Positions 42,117 through 51,734 of a stretch of DNA of 64,000 bases are shown in pieces. The stretch covers positions 62,001-126,000 of the forward strand of contig JBKQPG010000028.1 of the NCBI GenBank assembly GCA_052145115.1, in the 5' to 3' direction. Every line of letters begins with the position of its first letter. Within the stretch, counting starts at the first letter, position 1. The stretch is from CAIVVT01 sp052145115 (lineage in GTDB: Bacteria > Acidobacteriota > Terriglobia > Bryobacterales > Bryobacteraceae). Below the pieces are notes generated by a model. That model saw only the letters and a program-made list of their open reading frames with translations. It was not told where the DNA came from and did not search any database. The translations under genes and the position numbers were made by a program.

Positions 42117-43328
42117 ATGCGAAAGGTCTTATTCTTCTTGGGCCTGGCGGTATTCGCCGGGGTCGTCATCTTGCTCGCGACGCGGCGTGCCGCGCCGCCC
42201 ACCGTCCCATTTGAAAGGGTGCGCCGCGAAACGCTGGTGAGCACGCTCAGCACCAACGGCAAGGTCGAACCGGTCGAGTGGACCGAGGTGACCAGCGAGC
42301 GGGAAGGGCGCATCGCGCGACTGCTGGCGCGGCGCGGCCAGGCCGTGGCCGAGGGCACGCCACTGGTCCAGCTTGAGACGCCCGCGGCGGACGCCGATCT
42401 GGCCGCTGCCCAGGCTCGCCTGGCCCGCGCCCAGGCCGACCTGGACGCGTTCCAGCGCGGCGGGCGCGCCACGGATCTGGCGGAGATCGATTCGAGCCTG
42501 GCGAAACTCAACGTCGAGAAAGACGCCGCCCAGCGCGACGTCGGTTCCCTGGAACGCCTGCTGGCCCAACAAGCCGCCACGCGCGATGAACTCAATGCCG
42601 CCCGCGACCGCCTGAAACGGACTGTGGCCGAAATCGACGGATTGCGGAACAAGCGCGCCGCGTTGGCCCCGGCCGAGGACCGCCAGGCCGCGGCGGCGCG
42701 GGTCGCCGACGCCCAGGCCGCGCTCGCGCTGGTGCGGCGCCAGATCGAACAGGCCACCATCCGCGCGCCGCGCGCGGGCATCATCTACGACCTGCCGGTG
42801 CACACCGGCGAGTGGCTGGCGGCGGGCGCAGCGGTGGGGCGCGTGGGCCGGACCGACCGGCTGAAAATCCAGTTGTATGTGGACGAGCCCGACCTGGGCA
42901 AGGTGCGGCTCGGCCTACCCGTCAAAGTGACCTGGGACGCGCTGCCCGGGCGTGAGTGGAGCGGCGAGATCAGCCAGTTGCCGGCCCAGGTGACGCCCCT
43001 CGGCGCGCGGCAGGTGGGCGAGGTCGGCGTGATCGTCGATGCGCCGCAGCGCGATCTGCCGCCCGGCGCCAACATCGACGCGCGGCTGAATGCGCAGGTG
43101 GTGGAGCACGCAATGACCGTCTCCAAGGGCAGCCTGAGACGCGAGGACGGTAGCGTGGGCGCGTTCGTGCTGGAGGGCAGGCGGGTGGTGTGGCGGCAAC
43201 TGAAGGTGGGCATCACGAGCGACACCCGGGCTGAGATCCTGGCGGGCATCAAGGAGGGCGAGGCCGTGGCCCTGCCCGCCGACCGGGCGCTGAAGAACGG
43301 GCTCGAGGTGACCCCGATCTACCCTTAG
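42117..43328 (+). CDS. HlyD/MacA-type efflux adaptor, no pump adjacent
   Basis: 403 residues. One N-terminal membrane helix (VLFFLGLAVFAGVVILLA), lipoyl half (EREGRIARLLARRGQAVAEG), a long coiled-coil hairpin (~85-205: LAAAQARLARAQADLDAFQ ... ARVADAQAALALVRRQIEQ), second lipoyl half (ATIRAPRAGIIYDLPVHTGE) and barrel. Such adaptors link an inner-membrane pump to TolC. The nearest transporter on the same strand is the MsbA-like exporter, separated by a parvulin gene on the other strand, so the partner is not evident. Confidence 0.88.
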   Translation: MRKVLFFLGLAVFAGVVILLATRRAAPPTVPFERVRRETLVSTLSTNGKVEPVEWTEVTSEREGRIARLLARRGQAVAEGTPLVQLETPAADADLAAAQARLARAQADLDAFQRGGRATDLAEIDSSLAKLNVEKDAAQRDVGSLERLLAQQAATRDELNAARDRLKRTVAEIDGLRNKRAALAPAEDRQAAAARVADAQAALALVRRQIEQATIRAPRAGIIYDLPVHTGEWLAAGAAVGRVGRTDRLKIQLYVDEPDLGKVRLGLPVKVTWDALPGREWSGEISQLPAQVTPLGARQVGEVGVIVDAPQRDLPPGANIDARLNAQVVEHAMTVSKGSLRREDGSVGAFVLEGRRVVWRQLKVGITSDTRAEILAGIKEGEAVALPADRALKNGLEVTPIYP

Positions 43329-43332
43329 TAGA

Positions 43333-44325
43333 TTACTTCTTGGCTGCCGGCGTGCCGGGCGCGATGGGCGCCGCGGGAGCCGCCGCTTCGCTCGTCGGCG
43401 GCGGGCCGAAATATTCCGGGTTGAACTTCACATTCGACTTCTCCCGCATGGCGTGCAGGGTCCGCTGGGCCATTTCGGCCTTCAGATCCCGTTCCAGATC
43501 CGCCCGCAGCTTGTCGAAATCGGGGGTGATCCGCTCCTGCGCCTGAATGATGTGATAGCCGAATTGCGTCTTCACCGGCTCGCTGATGTCGCCCGGCTTC
43601 AGATCGAAGACCGCCTTTTCGAAGTCCGGAATCATGCGCCCGCGGGTCAGCGTGCCCAGATCGCCGCCCTTGGCGCCGCTCTGGGTGTCGTCCGATTCGG
43701 CCTTGGCTACGGCGGCGAAGTCCTCGCCCTTGACGATGCGCTCGCGCAGCTCCTTGGCCTTGGCCAGGGCCTCGGCGTCGGTCAGTTCCTTCTGGCCCTT
43801 GCGCGCGGCCAGTTTCGAGCCCTGGACGCGCACCAGGATGTGGCGCGCCTTGACCTGTTCGAATTCGCTTTTGCGGGCCTCATACGAAGCCTTCAGCTCG
43901 GCCTCGGTGGGCTGGGCCGACTGGATCAGCTGCTGGAACATGGCGCCGGCCAGAACGCTGTCATCCTGGGTCTTGAGCTGGGCAGCGATGTCCGGCGTGT
44001 ACTCCAGTTTGCGGCTGCGGGCCTCCTGGGCCAGCACTTCCATGTCGGCCAGACGGTCGGCTAAGGCGCGTTTGCCCTCCGGCGTGGCCCCCTGGGTCCG
44101 GGCCTGCTGCGGCAGGCCGGCCAGTACGCGCTCAAACAGCGACCGGGTCATGGTCTCCACGCCGACCGAGAAAACGACGGGGTCCGATCCCAGCGGCGCG
44201 GAAGTTCCCAGCGACGGGTGCAGAAGAGATGGTTGCGAGGCGGGTTGCTGGGCGGAAGATGGCGGCGCGCCCGGCGCCTGCGCCCACAGCGCCGCCCCGA
44301 GCATCGACAATAGAATAGTTCTCAT
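43333..44325 (-). CDS. Periplasmic parvulin-type peptidyl-prolyl isomerase (PpiC/SurA-like)
   Basis: 330 residues. Signal peptide MRTILLSMLGAALWAQAPG, SurA-like N-terminal helical chaperone part (~55-160: LFERVLAGLPQQARTQ, ADRLADMEVLAQEARSRKLE), then a parvulin domain (~165-290: KARHILVRVQG, GAKGGDLGTLTRGRMIPDFE, FGYHIIQAQERITPD). Catalyses cis-trans isomerisation of prolyl bonds and probably assists outer-membrane protein folding. The tail is Ala/Pro-rich. Its start is only 6 bp from the divergent ABC exporter start, so the two promoters must overlap coding sequence. Confidence 0.92.
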   Translation of the reverse strand: MRTILLSMLGAALWAQAPGAPPSSAQQPASQPSLLHPSLGTSAPLGSDPVVFSVGVETMTRSLFERVLAGLPQQARTQGATPEGKRALADRLADMEVLAQEARSRKLEYTPDIAAQLKTQDDSVLAGAMFQQLIQSAQPTEAELKASYEARKSEFEQVKARHILVRVQGSKLAARKGQKELTDAEALAKAKELRERIVKGEDFAAVAKAESDDTQSGAKGGDLGTLTRGRMIPDFEKAVFDLKPGDISEPVKTQFGYHIIQAQERITPDFDKLRADLERDLKAEMAQRTLHAMREKSNVKFNPEYFGPPPTSEAAAPAAPIAPGTPAAKK

Positions 44326-44331
44326 TCAACC

Positions 44332-46182
44332 ATGCTACCCCGACGAGGCCTCTCCGCCGAGCGCCGCAACTCAAAGGTCAAAGACGCGGCCCCCGCGCCG
44401 ACTAACTGGAGAGCCGTCTGGCCCGACATCGTGGAGTTGATGCGGCCGCGCCGCGGCCAACTGCTGCTGGGCCTGGCTCTGATTGGCATCAGCCGCGGGG
44501 CGGGCTTCGTTCTTCCGGCGTCGTCGAAGTATTTCGTCGATCAGATTCTCACGCGCCACAACACGCGCCTGTTGTTGCCGCTGGTGGCGGCGATCCTGGT
44601 GGCCACGACCATTCAGGGCCTGACGGGATATTGGCTGACGCAGTTGCTGTCGAAATCGGCGCAACGGCTGATCGCCGAATTGCGGTGCAAGGTGGAGCGC
44701 CACGTGACGCGCCTGCCGGTGACGTTTTTCGATTCCAACAAATCGGGCCTGCTGGTTTCGCGCATCATGAACGACGTGGAAGGCGTGCGCAACCTGGTGG
44801 GCACGGGGCTGGTGGAGTTTCTGGGCGGGCTGCTGACTTCGATCGGGTCGTTCTTTTTCCTGATCCGGCTCAGCCCGTTGATGACGTTGCTGGTGTCGGG
44901 CGTGGGCATCGCTTATGTGGCCGTACTGCAAAAGGCCTTCCGCACGCTGCGGCCGATCTTCCGCGAACGCGGCAAGATCACGTCCGAGGTCTCCGGCCGG
45001 CTGACCGAAACGCTGGGCGGCATCCGCGTGGTCAAGGGCTACCACGCCGAAGCGCGCGAGGACGAGGTGTTCGCGCAGGGGGCGCAGCGGATTCTGGCCA
45101 ACGTACTGACGTCGATCACGAGCATCGCCGTGCTGAGCCTGTCGGCGACGATGCTGCTGGGGGTGGTGGGCGCGCTGGTGATGTACATCAGCGGCCGCGA
45201 GGCGCTGTCGACCGGGAGCTTCGTGGCGTTCACGCTGTTCCTGGGCTTCCTGGTGGCGCCGGTGTTCCAACTGGTGGGGATCGGCACGCAACTCACCGAG
45301 GCCCTGGCGGGCCTGGAACGCACGCGCGAGCTGCTCAACCTGGCGAGAGAGGACGCCGATCCGCGGCGCAGCGTTACGCTCGCGTCGATCCGCGGGGCGG
45401 TGCGCTTCGAGCAGGTTTCGTTCGAATACGAGAGCGACAAACCGGTGCTGCACGAGGTGTCGTTCGAAGCCGCGCCGGACACGGTCACGGCGCTGGTGGG
45501 CTCGTCAGGCTCGGGCAAATCGACCACCATCGGCCTGGTGAGCTCGTTCCACGCGCCGCGCGAGGGCCGGGTGCTGGTGGATGGAGTCGATCTTTCGACG
45601 GTGCGGCTGGACAGCTACCGCGCGCAGCTGGGCGTGGTGCTGCAGGAGTCGTTTCTGTTCGACGGCACGATCCGCGAAAACGTCGCCTTTGCGCGCCCGT
45701 CGGCGTCGGCCCAGGAGGTCGAAGAGGCGTGCCGCATGGCGCGCGTCGACGAGTTCGTCGAGCGCTTCCCGGACGGCTACGACACCATCGTCGGCGAGCG
45801 CGGGGTGAAGCTTTCGGGCGGGCAGCGGCAGCGCGTCTCGATTGCCCGGGCGATCCTGGCCGATCCGCGCATCCTGATTCTGGATGAGGCCACGTCCAGC
45901 CTGGACAGCGAGACCGAGGCGCTGATCCAGACTGGGCTGGGCGGGCTGATGCGGGGGCGGACGACGTTCGTCATCGCCCACCGGCTGAGCACCATCCGCC
46001 GCGCCGACCAGATCCTGGTGATGGAGGGCGGGCGCATCATCGAGCGCGGCAACCATGGCGAGCTGTACGCGCTGCGCGGGCGCTACTACGACCTGTACAC
46101 GCGGCAGCACGGCCTGGAGGCGAACCTGTTCCTGGCCCCGGGTGAGGGCGATGCAGTGCCCGTCGAGGGCGAGGCGGAGTAA
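44332..46182 (+). CDS. ABC exporter, fused membrane and ATPase domains (MsbA-like)
   Basis: 616 residues. Six-helix exporter membrane domain (~35-320), then ATPase: Walker A GSSGSGKST (390-398), Q loop VLQESFLF, signature LSGGQRQR, Walker B ILILDEATSSLD, and H loop IAHRLSTI. All catalytic elements are intact, so it should work as a homodimer exporting lipid or drug-like substrates; MsbA-type lipid flipping is plausible but unproven. Divergent from the parvulin gene with 6 bp between starts. Confidence 0.94.
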   Translation: MLPRRGLSAERRNSKVKDAAPAPTNWRAVWPDIVELMRPRRGQLLLGLALIGISRGAGFVLPASSKYFVDQILTRHNTRLLLPLVAAILVATTIQGLTGYWLTQLLSKSAQRLIAELRCKVERHVTRLPVTFFDSNKSGLLVSRIMNDVEGVRNLVGTGLVEFLGGLLTSIGSFFFLIRLSPLMTLLVSGVGIAYVAVLQKAFRTLRPIFRERGKITSEVSGRLTETLGGIRVVKGYHAEAREDEVFAQGAQRILANVLTSITSIAVLSLSATMLLGVVGALVMYISGREALSTGSFVAFTLFLGFLVAPVFQLVGIGTQLTEALAGLERTRELLNLAREDADPRRSVTLASIRGAVRFEQVSFEYESDKPVLHEVSFEAAPDTVTALVGSSGSGKSTTIGLVSSFHAPREGRVLVDGVDLSTVRLDSYRAQLGVVLQESFLFDGTIRENVAFARPSASAQEVEEACRMARVDEFVERFPDGYDTIVGERGVKLSGGQRQRVSIARAILADPRILILDEATSSLDSETEALIQTGLGGLMRGRTTFVIAHRLSTIRRADQILVMEGGRIIERGNHGELYALRGRYYDLYTRQHGLEANLFLAPGEGDAVPVEGEAE

Positions 46183-46236
46183 GCCCGGCAGGCGCCCGGG
46201 AGACAGGCCGGAGCGAGAAACCGCGAGTGACGGGGG

Positions 46237-47619
46237 TCAACGGGGACTGGAACTGGAGACGAACAGCCAGCGCCCGGCGAAGGTGAAAAGGACGCAACCG
46301 CCGAGCACCTTGGCCATATAGCGCCACGGCTCCGCTTCCGGCGGCGGGATGGCCACCACGATGACGGCCAGCGCCGTCACCGCGCCGCCCACGGCGCCGG
46401 CCCAGCGGCCGCCCGAACGGAAAGCCGCCCCGAAAATGTACAGGAACGGGACCAGGGTGGCGATGGTCACCAGATCGACGAGCAAGTGAAACCCGGTCTG
46501 GAGCACTTCCCCGGATTGCGCCAGCAGCAGGAAGACCGTGGAAACCAGCGCCTGCAGCAGGATCGAGACGTAAGGGGTTTGCCAACGCGGATGCAGCCGG
46601 GATAACCCGGCCGGCAGGTGGCGGTTCAACCCGATGGCCGCCGGCAGGCGCGAATTGCCGGCCAGATACGAGCCGAGCGAGCCGATCATCGACACGGAGA
46701 TCAGCACCGCCAGCAAGGGAGAGATCCAGTGCAGGTGCAAGCGCAGCGAAGCCGTATAGGCGACGTGCGCGATGCCGGTGACAAGGTCGAGCTGGTTGAC
46801 GGGTGAAAGCACCAGCATGGCGGCCGTGCCAATTACGTAGAACAGCGTGCAGACAGCGGCGCTGATCCAGACCGCCCGCCGAATGTTCAGGCGCGGGTTG
46901 ACGACTTCCCCGGCCGCAATGGGGGCCAGTTCCAGGCCCGTGAAGGCCAGGGCGATGCTGGCCCAGTATTTGACCGTTCCGAGCGAAAACTCCGGCAGCG
47001 CGGTGAAGCGGGTGGCCGAACCGTGGCGCACTCCGACCAGGATGGCCAACGCGCCCACCAGAGCCGGTATCGCGATAGTGCAGAGCGCGCCCAAATTGGA
47101 GACCCACTTGACGGTCTTCAATCCGGTGACATTCAGCAGCGCCAGAATCCACAGGACCGCGATGGTGATGATGAGAACCAGCGGCTTGTCATTCACGAAA
47201 CCGCTGCCATCCCCGCCCACATAGGCGGCGATCGCGACGCCCGTCAGCAGCAGCGCCGGGTAGAACAGAACGTTGGACACGAAATAAAACCAGGCGCACA
47301 GGAATCCATGCCACTGGCCGAAGGTCTCCCTGGTCCAGACGTACATGCCGCCCTGCTCCGGATATTGCCGCGTGAGCCGGATCATGGCGAATGCGGAGGG
47401 CAGGAAAAACGCTACCGCGGCGAACAGGCACAGGGTGACGATGCCGCTGCCGGCGCGCGCCATGAAGACCAGGCCGCGCACGCCCGCCACGGCCGTCACG
47501 TTAAACAAAACCAGGTCCCACAAACGCAGCTCGCGGCGCAAGGCCGGAGGCGGCGAGGCGGGCAAGGCGGAGGATGGGGTCAGATCAGCGCGTGTCACCT
47601 GGAGGCCGGCATCGGGCAT
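46237..47619 (-). CDS. APC superfamily amino acid permease
   Basis: 460 residues, about twelve membrane helices. The first helix region RELRLWDLVLFNVTAVAGVR and GMYVWTRETFGQWHGFLCAW are characteristic of APC amino acid/polyamine permeases; the TM6 region reads ALAFTGLELAPIAAGEVVNP, close to the AFxGFE pattern of the family. The unwound TM1 motif is VAGVRG rather than GSGI, which changes the usual carboxylate-binding loop. Substrate unknown. Monocistronic: 132 bp separate it from the next same-strand gene upstream-facing region. Confidence 0.9.
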   Translation of the reverse strand: MPDAGLQVTRADLTPSSALPASPPPALRRELRLWDLVLFNVTAVAGVRGLVFMARAGSGIVTLCLFAAVAFFLPSAFAMIRLTRQYPEQGGMYVWTRETFGQWHGFLCAWFYFVSNVLFYPALLLTGVAIAAYVGGDGSGFVNDKPLVLIITIAVLWILALLNVTGLKTVKWVSNLGALCTIAIPALVGALAILVGVRHGSATRFTALPEFSLGTVKYWASIALAFTGLELAPIAAGEVVNPRLNIRRAVWISAAVCTLFYVIGTAAMLVLSPVNQLDLVTGIAHVAYTASLRLHLHWISPLLAVLISVSMIGSLGSYLAGNSRLPAAIGLNRHLPAGLSRLHPRWQTPYVSILLQALVSTVFLLLAQSGEVLQTGFHLLVDLVTIATLVPFLYIFGAAFRSGGRWAGAVGGAVTALAVIVVAIPPPEAEPWRYMAKVLGGCVLFTFAGRWLFVSSSSPR

Positions 47620-47751
47620 ATTGGTGGGCTATGGTAGCACAACGCGGCGGCACGGGAACGGATGGCAGGACAGTCGCAATTCCCGGGGCAGGGGCGGCCG
47701 GCGGCGGAGGATTTCAGGCCGGCGGGCGCGGCGGCGTTTTCCAGAGTGAGG

Positions 47752-48279
47752 TCAGCCCAGCGTACTGAGGACCGAGCCGAGAGCGGGCGTGCCGCCCAGC
47801 AGAGCGGCCAGTTGCTGGGCCTGGGAGCTGGCGGCGTCGCCGGCGGCCTGCGCAGCCGCCTGTGTGGAGGATGCCGGCTGGGCCGAAGTCGAAGTGGTGG
47901 CGGTCGATTCAGCGCTCGAGGCGGCGCTGGCGGAGGAGGATTCCAAGGCTTGCAGAATCGCATTGGAGGCGCCGTCCGCGCTGCCGGAATAGAGCGAGGA
48001 AAGGAGCGAATCGGCGTCCGAACCGAAAGCGACCGACTGGGTGCCGATGGAGCTTCCGAACAGCAGATCGGTCTGTTGCAGTTCGAGCGCCTGTTCACTC
48101 AGTTGAACGACGTCCTGGGGGGAGGATTGGGCCAACGCGGATTGGACATTGGACGAGGACAGGAGCGAGGAAAGTTGGGGCGAGGCGCTGCTGAGAGTCT
48201 GCAGCAGGCTGGACAGATTGGAATTGGTGGTATTGGTGGAGCTGGCGGAACCCATCGCGGAAAGGCCTCCGCTGGGCAT
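47752..48279 (-). CDS. Ser/Ala/Gln-rich hypothetical protein
   Basis: 175 residues from ATG at 48279; the frame is open further upstream but overlaps trxB. Composition is dominated by Ser, Ala, Leu, Gln: SNLSSLLQTLSSASPQLSS, QSALAQSSPQDVVQLSEQAL, ELQQTDLLFGSS, then Ala/Ser/Thr repeats and a LLGGTPALGSVLSTLG end. No signal peptide or family recognised. The central SPQDVVQLSEQALELQQ helix looks conserved rather than random, which is the main reason to accept it. It lies 55 bp downstream of trxB. Confidence 0.55.
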   Translation of the reverse strand: MPSGGLSAMGSASSTNTTNSNLSSLLQTLSSASPQLSSLLSSSNVQSALAQSSPQDVVQLSEQALELQQTDLLFGSSIGTQSVAFGSDADSLLSSLYSGSADGASNAILQALESSSASAASSAESTATTSTSAQPASSTQAAAQAAGDAASSQAQQLAALLGGTPALGSVLSTLG

Positions 48280-48334
48280 ATCGGCCGGCGCGGGCGGGAC
48301 TTGAGGAGATTTGTGCCGGGCGTCGGGATAAGGA

Positions 48335-49270
48335 TTAGTGCCCTTCGGATTCGAGGAAGCGCTCGGCCTCGATGGCGGCCATGCAGCCGGCGCCGGCGGC
48401 GGTGATGGCCTGGCGATAGACGCGGTCCTGCACGTCGCCGGCATGGAAGACGCCCAGAATGTTGGTGCGCGCGCCGCCGTGACTGATGATGTAGCCCTCG
48501 GGGTCGAGGTCGAGCTGACCCACGAATGGTCTGGTGTTGGGGATGTGGCCGATGGCCAGGAAGAAGCCATCGACGTCCTGGCGCCAGGTCTGGCCGGTCT
48601 TGACGTTCTTCAGCAAGGCGCCGGTGACGAGGCCCTTTTCGGAGTCGTAAACGTCCTCGACGACGGCGTTAAGAATGAAGCGGATCTTGGGGTTCCTGCG
48701 GGTGCGCTCGAGCATGAATTTGGAGGCGCGGAACTCCTCGCGGCGGTGGACGATGGTGACCGTTTCGCCGAAGCGGGTCAGAAAATTGGCCTCTTCCATG
48801 GCCGTGTCGCCGCCGCCGATGACCATGATCTGCTTGCCCTTATAGAAGAAGCCGTCGCAGGTGGCGCAGGAGCTGACGCCGTGGCCGATCAGCTTCTGTT
48901 CATTGGGCAGGCCGAGCCAGCGGGCCGAGGCGCCGGCGGCGACGATCAGGGTGCGAGTCTCGATCCATTGCTCCTCGACGCGCAAGCGGAAAGGGCGCTG
49001 CGACAGGTCGGCCGGTTCGACCAGGCCGTCGAGGTATTCGGCGCCGAAACGCGCGGCCTGCTGCTTCATGTTGTCCACCAGTTGAGGGCCCAGCACGCCT
49101 TGGGGAAAGCCGGGGAAGTTCTCGACCTCGGTAGTGATGGAAAGCTGGCCGCCGGGCTCGTGGCCGATCACGACCAGCGGCTGGAGGCCGGCGCGCGCGG
49201 TGTAGATGGCGGCGGTGTTGCCGGCGCAGCCCGAACCGACGATGACGACGTTGCGCAGTGACTCACTCAT
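48335..49270 (-). CDS. trxB: Thioredoxin reductase
   Basis: 311 residues, normal length. FAD loop GSGCAG (12-17; the usual Pro is Cys), redox-active disulfide C135-A-T-C138 in SCATCDGFFYKG, NADPH loop GGGDTAMEEANFL, and C-terminal FAD motif VFHAGDVQDRVYRQAITAAG. The enzyme passes electrons from NADPH to thioredoxin. No thioredoxin gene is adjacent. 49271-49467 upstream contains no gene and presumably its promoter. Confidence 0.95.
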   Translation of the reverse strand: MSESLRNVVIVGSGCAGNTAAIYTARAGLQPLVVIGHEPGGQLSITTEVENFPGFPQGVLGPQLVDNMKQQAARFGAEYLDGLVEPADLSQRPFRLRVEEQWIETRTLIVAAGASARWLGLPNEQKLIGHGVSSCATCDGFFYKGKQIMVIGGGDTAMEEANFLTRFGETVTIVHRREEFRASKFMLERTRRNPKIRFILNAVVEDVYDSEKGLVTGALLKNVKTGQTWRQDVDGFFLAIGHIPNTRPFVGQLDLDPEGYIISHGGARTNILGVFHAGDVQDRVYRQAITAAGAGCMAAIEAERFLESEGH

Positions 49271-49467
49271 CGTGTCTATTGTCGCGCGCGGGCGGCGCGG
49301 TGCGCCATGGGGAGCGGTTGACTGCGCTGAGGGTTTGGCATTCGTAATGCAGTAGGACAGCCAGATGCGCGGTTTGCCCTTTTATTCGATCACCTGTTTC
49401 ATTCGGGCACAGGCGCAAGTTCCGTTCCGGGCCTGGTCGCGGTGCATCGGATCTTGAGGACATTGCC

Positions 49468-51366
49468 CTATCGGGCGAGGAGGTTATAGACGAGGAAGGA
49501 ACTCACGTAAGCCAGAGCGCTCATGTAGGCGAACTGGATGGCCGGCCAGCGCCAGCCGCCGGTCTCGCGGCGCACCACGGCGAGGGTCGACATGCATTGC
49601 ATGGCGAAAGCGAAGAAGACCAGCAAAGACACCGCGCCGGCGGGGGTAAGGTCGCGCTGCAAGGCGTGCTGCAGGCTGGCAGTGTCCCGACCGGGCTCCA
49701 TGCCGTAGATGGTGCCCAGGGTGCTGACGATGACCTCGCGCGCGGCCAGAGAGCAGATCAAGCCGACGCCGATCTTCCAGTTGAACCCGAGCGGGCGGAT
49801 CAGCGGTTCGATGGTGTGGCCGAGCCGGCCGGCGAGGCTGTGCTCAATGGGCGGGGGCGCGCCGTGGATGGGCGGCGTGCTGGCCAGCAGCCACAAGACG
49901 AACGAGACGCCGAGGATCACCGTGCCGGCGCGTTTGAGAAAGATCTCGGCGCGCTCCATGACACGCAGCCCGAGCGAGCGCAGAGTGGGCCGGCGGTAGG
50001 GCGGCATCTCGAGCACGAAGGGCGTGCGCTCGCTACGCAGGATGGACGACTTCAGCACCCGCGCCGTGACGACGGCGGCCAGAAAACCGAGCACGTACAG
50101 CCCGAGGAGGGCGGCGGCACGCGTGCCCAGCAGCGGTCCGATGAAGGGCCGGTCGGGGAGGAAGGCGGCGATGACCAGGGTGTAGACGGGCAGGCGGGCG
50201 GAGCAGGTCATGAAGGGCGCGATGAGGATGGTGGCGATGCGGTCGCGCTTGTTTTCGATGGTGCGGGTGGCCATGATGGCCGGCACGGCGCAGGCGTAAG
50301 CCGAGAGCAGCGGGATGAAGCTCTTGCCCTGCAAGCCGACGCGCGCCATGGTGCGGTCGGCGATCAGCGCGGCACGCGCCAGGTAGCCCGAATCCTCGAG
50401 AATTCCGATGAACAGGAACAGCAGCAGGATCTGCGGCAGGAAGACGATGACGCTGCCCACACCGCTCCACAGGCCGTCGCAGATGAGGGACTTGAGCAGG
50501 CCCGGGCCGAGCAGCCGGCCGAGCCAGTCGCCGGAGATCTGGACGAATGCCTGAACGCCGTCCATGAGCGGGCGGGCGCCGGTGAAGATGGTCTGGAAGA
50601 CGGCGCCGACGACGATCACGAAGATCACCGGGCCCCAAACGGGGTGCAGGAAGACGCGGTCCAGGCGGCGGCTCCACTGGGGCGGCGCGGGGTGGCGGTA
50701 ACCGGCCTCCTCGGAGACGCCGCGGGCCCACTGGCGGCAGCGCGGGACGTCCTGCAGGATGGGCAATTCGACCGGGCGGGGCAAGGCGATGCCGCGGGCT
50801 AGGAACTTCTCAACGGCTTCGATGCCCTCGCCGGTAGTGGCGCTGATGAGGACCGCCGGCGCGCCCAGGCTGGCGCTGAGCGAATCGACGTCCACATCGC
50901 CGCCGCGCGCGCGCAGGTCGTCGGCCAGGTTGAGTAGGATCAGCGTGGGCCGGCCGAGCGCCAGGATGGGCGCGGCCAGGGTCAGGTGGCGGCTGAGGTT
51001 GGTCGAATCGAGGATCAGGAGGATGGCGTCGGGGAGGGGCAGTCCGGGCATGCGGCCGTGCAGCACGTCATGGGCGACGCGCTCGTCCTCGGAGCGCGGC
51101 GAGAGGCTGTAAATCCCCGGCAAATCCACCAGGTCGACGTCGAAATGGCCGCGCACCTGGGCCTTGCCGAGACGATGCTCGACGGTGACGCCGGGGAAGT
51201 TGGCGACGCGCTGCCGGAGGCCTGTTAAACGGTTAAAAAGAGTGGATTTTCCTGAATTCGGGGGGCCGATGATGGCGACCAGCCGCGAGCCGGGCCCGGA
51301 GGCGCCAGCAGGCTCGGCGAGGAGCGTTGCGGGGCCGCAATTTCCGTCGCCGTGGCAGGAACTCAT
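49468..51366 (-). CDS. feoB: Ferrous iron transporter B
   Basis: 632 residues, shorter than the E. coli protein (~770). G domain: GPPNSGKST (34-42), VANFPGVTVEH switch, DLPGIYSL; the usual NKxD specificity motif is LNLADD here. Then GDI-like helices and two gate-type membrane domains (FLPQILLLFLFIGILEDSGY, LQGKSFIPLLSAYACAVPAI and the C-terminal half). Imports Fe2+ across the inner membrane. The Met-Ser-Ser-Cys-His N-terminus with CHGDGNC is an additional cysteine/histidine-rich lead. It follows feoA by 7 bp. Confidence 0.95.
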   Translation of the reverse strand: MSSCHGDGNCGPATLLAEPAGASGPGSRLVAIIGPPNSGKSTLFNRLTGLRQRVANFPGVTVEHRLGKAQVRGHFDVDLVDLPGIYSLSPRSEDERVAHDVLHGRMPGLPLPDAILLILDSTNLSRHLTLAAPILALGRPTLILLNLADDLRARGGDVDVDSLSASLGAPAVLISATTGEGIEAVEKFLARGIALPRPVELPILQDVPRCRQWARGVSEEAGYRHPAPPQWSRRLDRVFLHPVWGPVIFVIVVGAVFQTIFTGARPLMDGVQAFVQISGDWLGRLLGPGLLKSLICDGLWSGVGSVIVFLPQILLLFLFIGILEDSGYLARAALIADRTMARVGLQGKSFIPLLSAYACAVPAIMATRTIENKRDRIATILIAPFMTCSARLPVYTLVIAAFLPDRPFIGPLLGTRAAALLGLYVLGFLAAVVTARVLKSSILRSERTPFVLEMPPYRRPTLRSLGLRVMERAEIFLKRAGTVILGVSFVLWLLASTPPIHGAPPPIEHSLAGRLGHTIEPLIRPLGFNWKIGVGLICSLAAREVIVSTLGTIYGMEPGRDTASLQHALQRDLTPAGAVSLLVFFAFAMQCMSTLAVVRRETGGWRWPAIQFAYMSALAYVSSFLVYNLLAR

Positions 51367-51373
51367 CGATTTT

Positions 51374-51655
51374 TCAATGCGCCGCGGCCGGCGCGGGGGA
51401 GATCAGGATCTGCAAGGCAGTTTCACGTCGGAGCGCAATTTCGGCGCCCTCGACGCGGAAAACGCGCGGATCGCCGCCGGGCGCGCTGAACGCGGCAAGA
51501 ACCGGGCTGCCAGGGAGGAAACCCAGTTCCATCAATCGGTTGGCGAAGTCGTGCGGCAGGTCGAGGCGAACCAGAGTGGCGTCCTCCCCAGGCCCCAGTT
51601 CAGCCAGACTCCGGAGTCCAGATTGGTCGGAAACCTTGTTGAAACTGAGTTGCAT
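51374..51655 (-). CDS. feoA: Ferrous iron transport protein A
   Basis: 93 residues with the SH3-like FeoA fold: LRSLAELGPGEDATLVRLD, FANRLMELGFLPGSPVLAAF and EIALRRETALQILI. FeoA is a small cytosolic partner of FeoB required for iron uptake. First gene of the feoAB operon. I see no AT-rich Fur-type site in the 79 bp before its start, so iron control is not evident in sequence. Confidence 0.93.
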   Translation of the reverse strand: MQLSFNKVSDQSGLRSLAELGPGEDATLVRLDLPHDFANRLMELGFLPGSPVLAAFSAPGGDPRVFRVEGAEIALRRETALQILISPAPAAAH

Positions 51656-51719
51656 CTTCCATCAGTATGCTATGGGGGGGAAGGCCGTGTCAATGCGCGC
51701 AGGCAGCGGCGCGGGCGCG

Positions 51720-51728
51720 TGTTAGAAT
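51720..51728 (+). promoter_or_regulatory. Extended -10 promoter of MerR-TPR gene, predicted leaderless
   Basis: TG-T-TAGAAT (51720-51728) is an extended -10 element; no recognisable -35 lies 17 bp upstream, as often seen with extended -10 promoters. Six bases separate it from the GTG at 51735, so +1 should coincide with the start codon. Confidence 0.5.
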
Positions 51729-51734
51729 CGCGGA

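Noticed and set aside
49271..49467. GEMM/c-di-GMP riboswitch upstream of trxB
   Set aside because: The minus strand contains GGGCAAACC, reminiscent of that class, but the second conserved block (GACGCAAAGCC-like) and the paired stems are missing.
51656..51734. Fur box ahead of feoA
   Set aside because: No AT-rich 19-bp palindrome of the GATAATGATAATC type is visible in this short gap.
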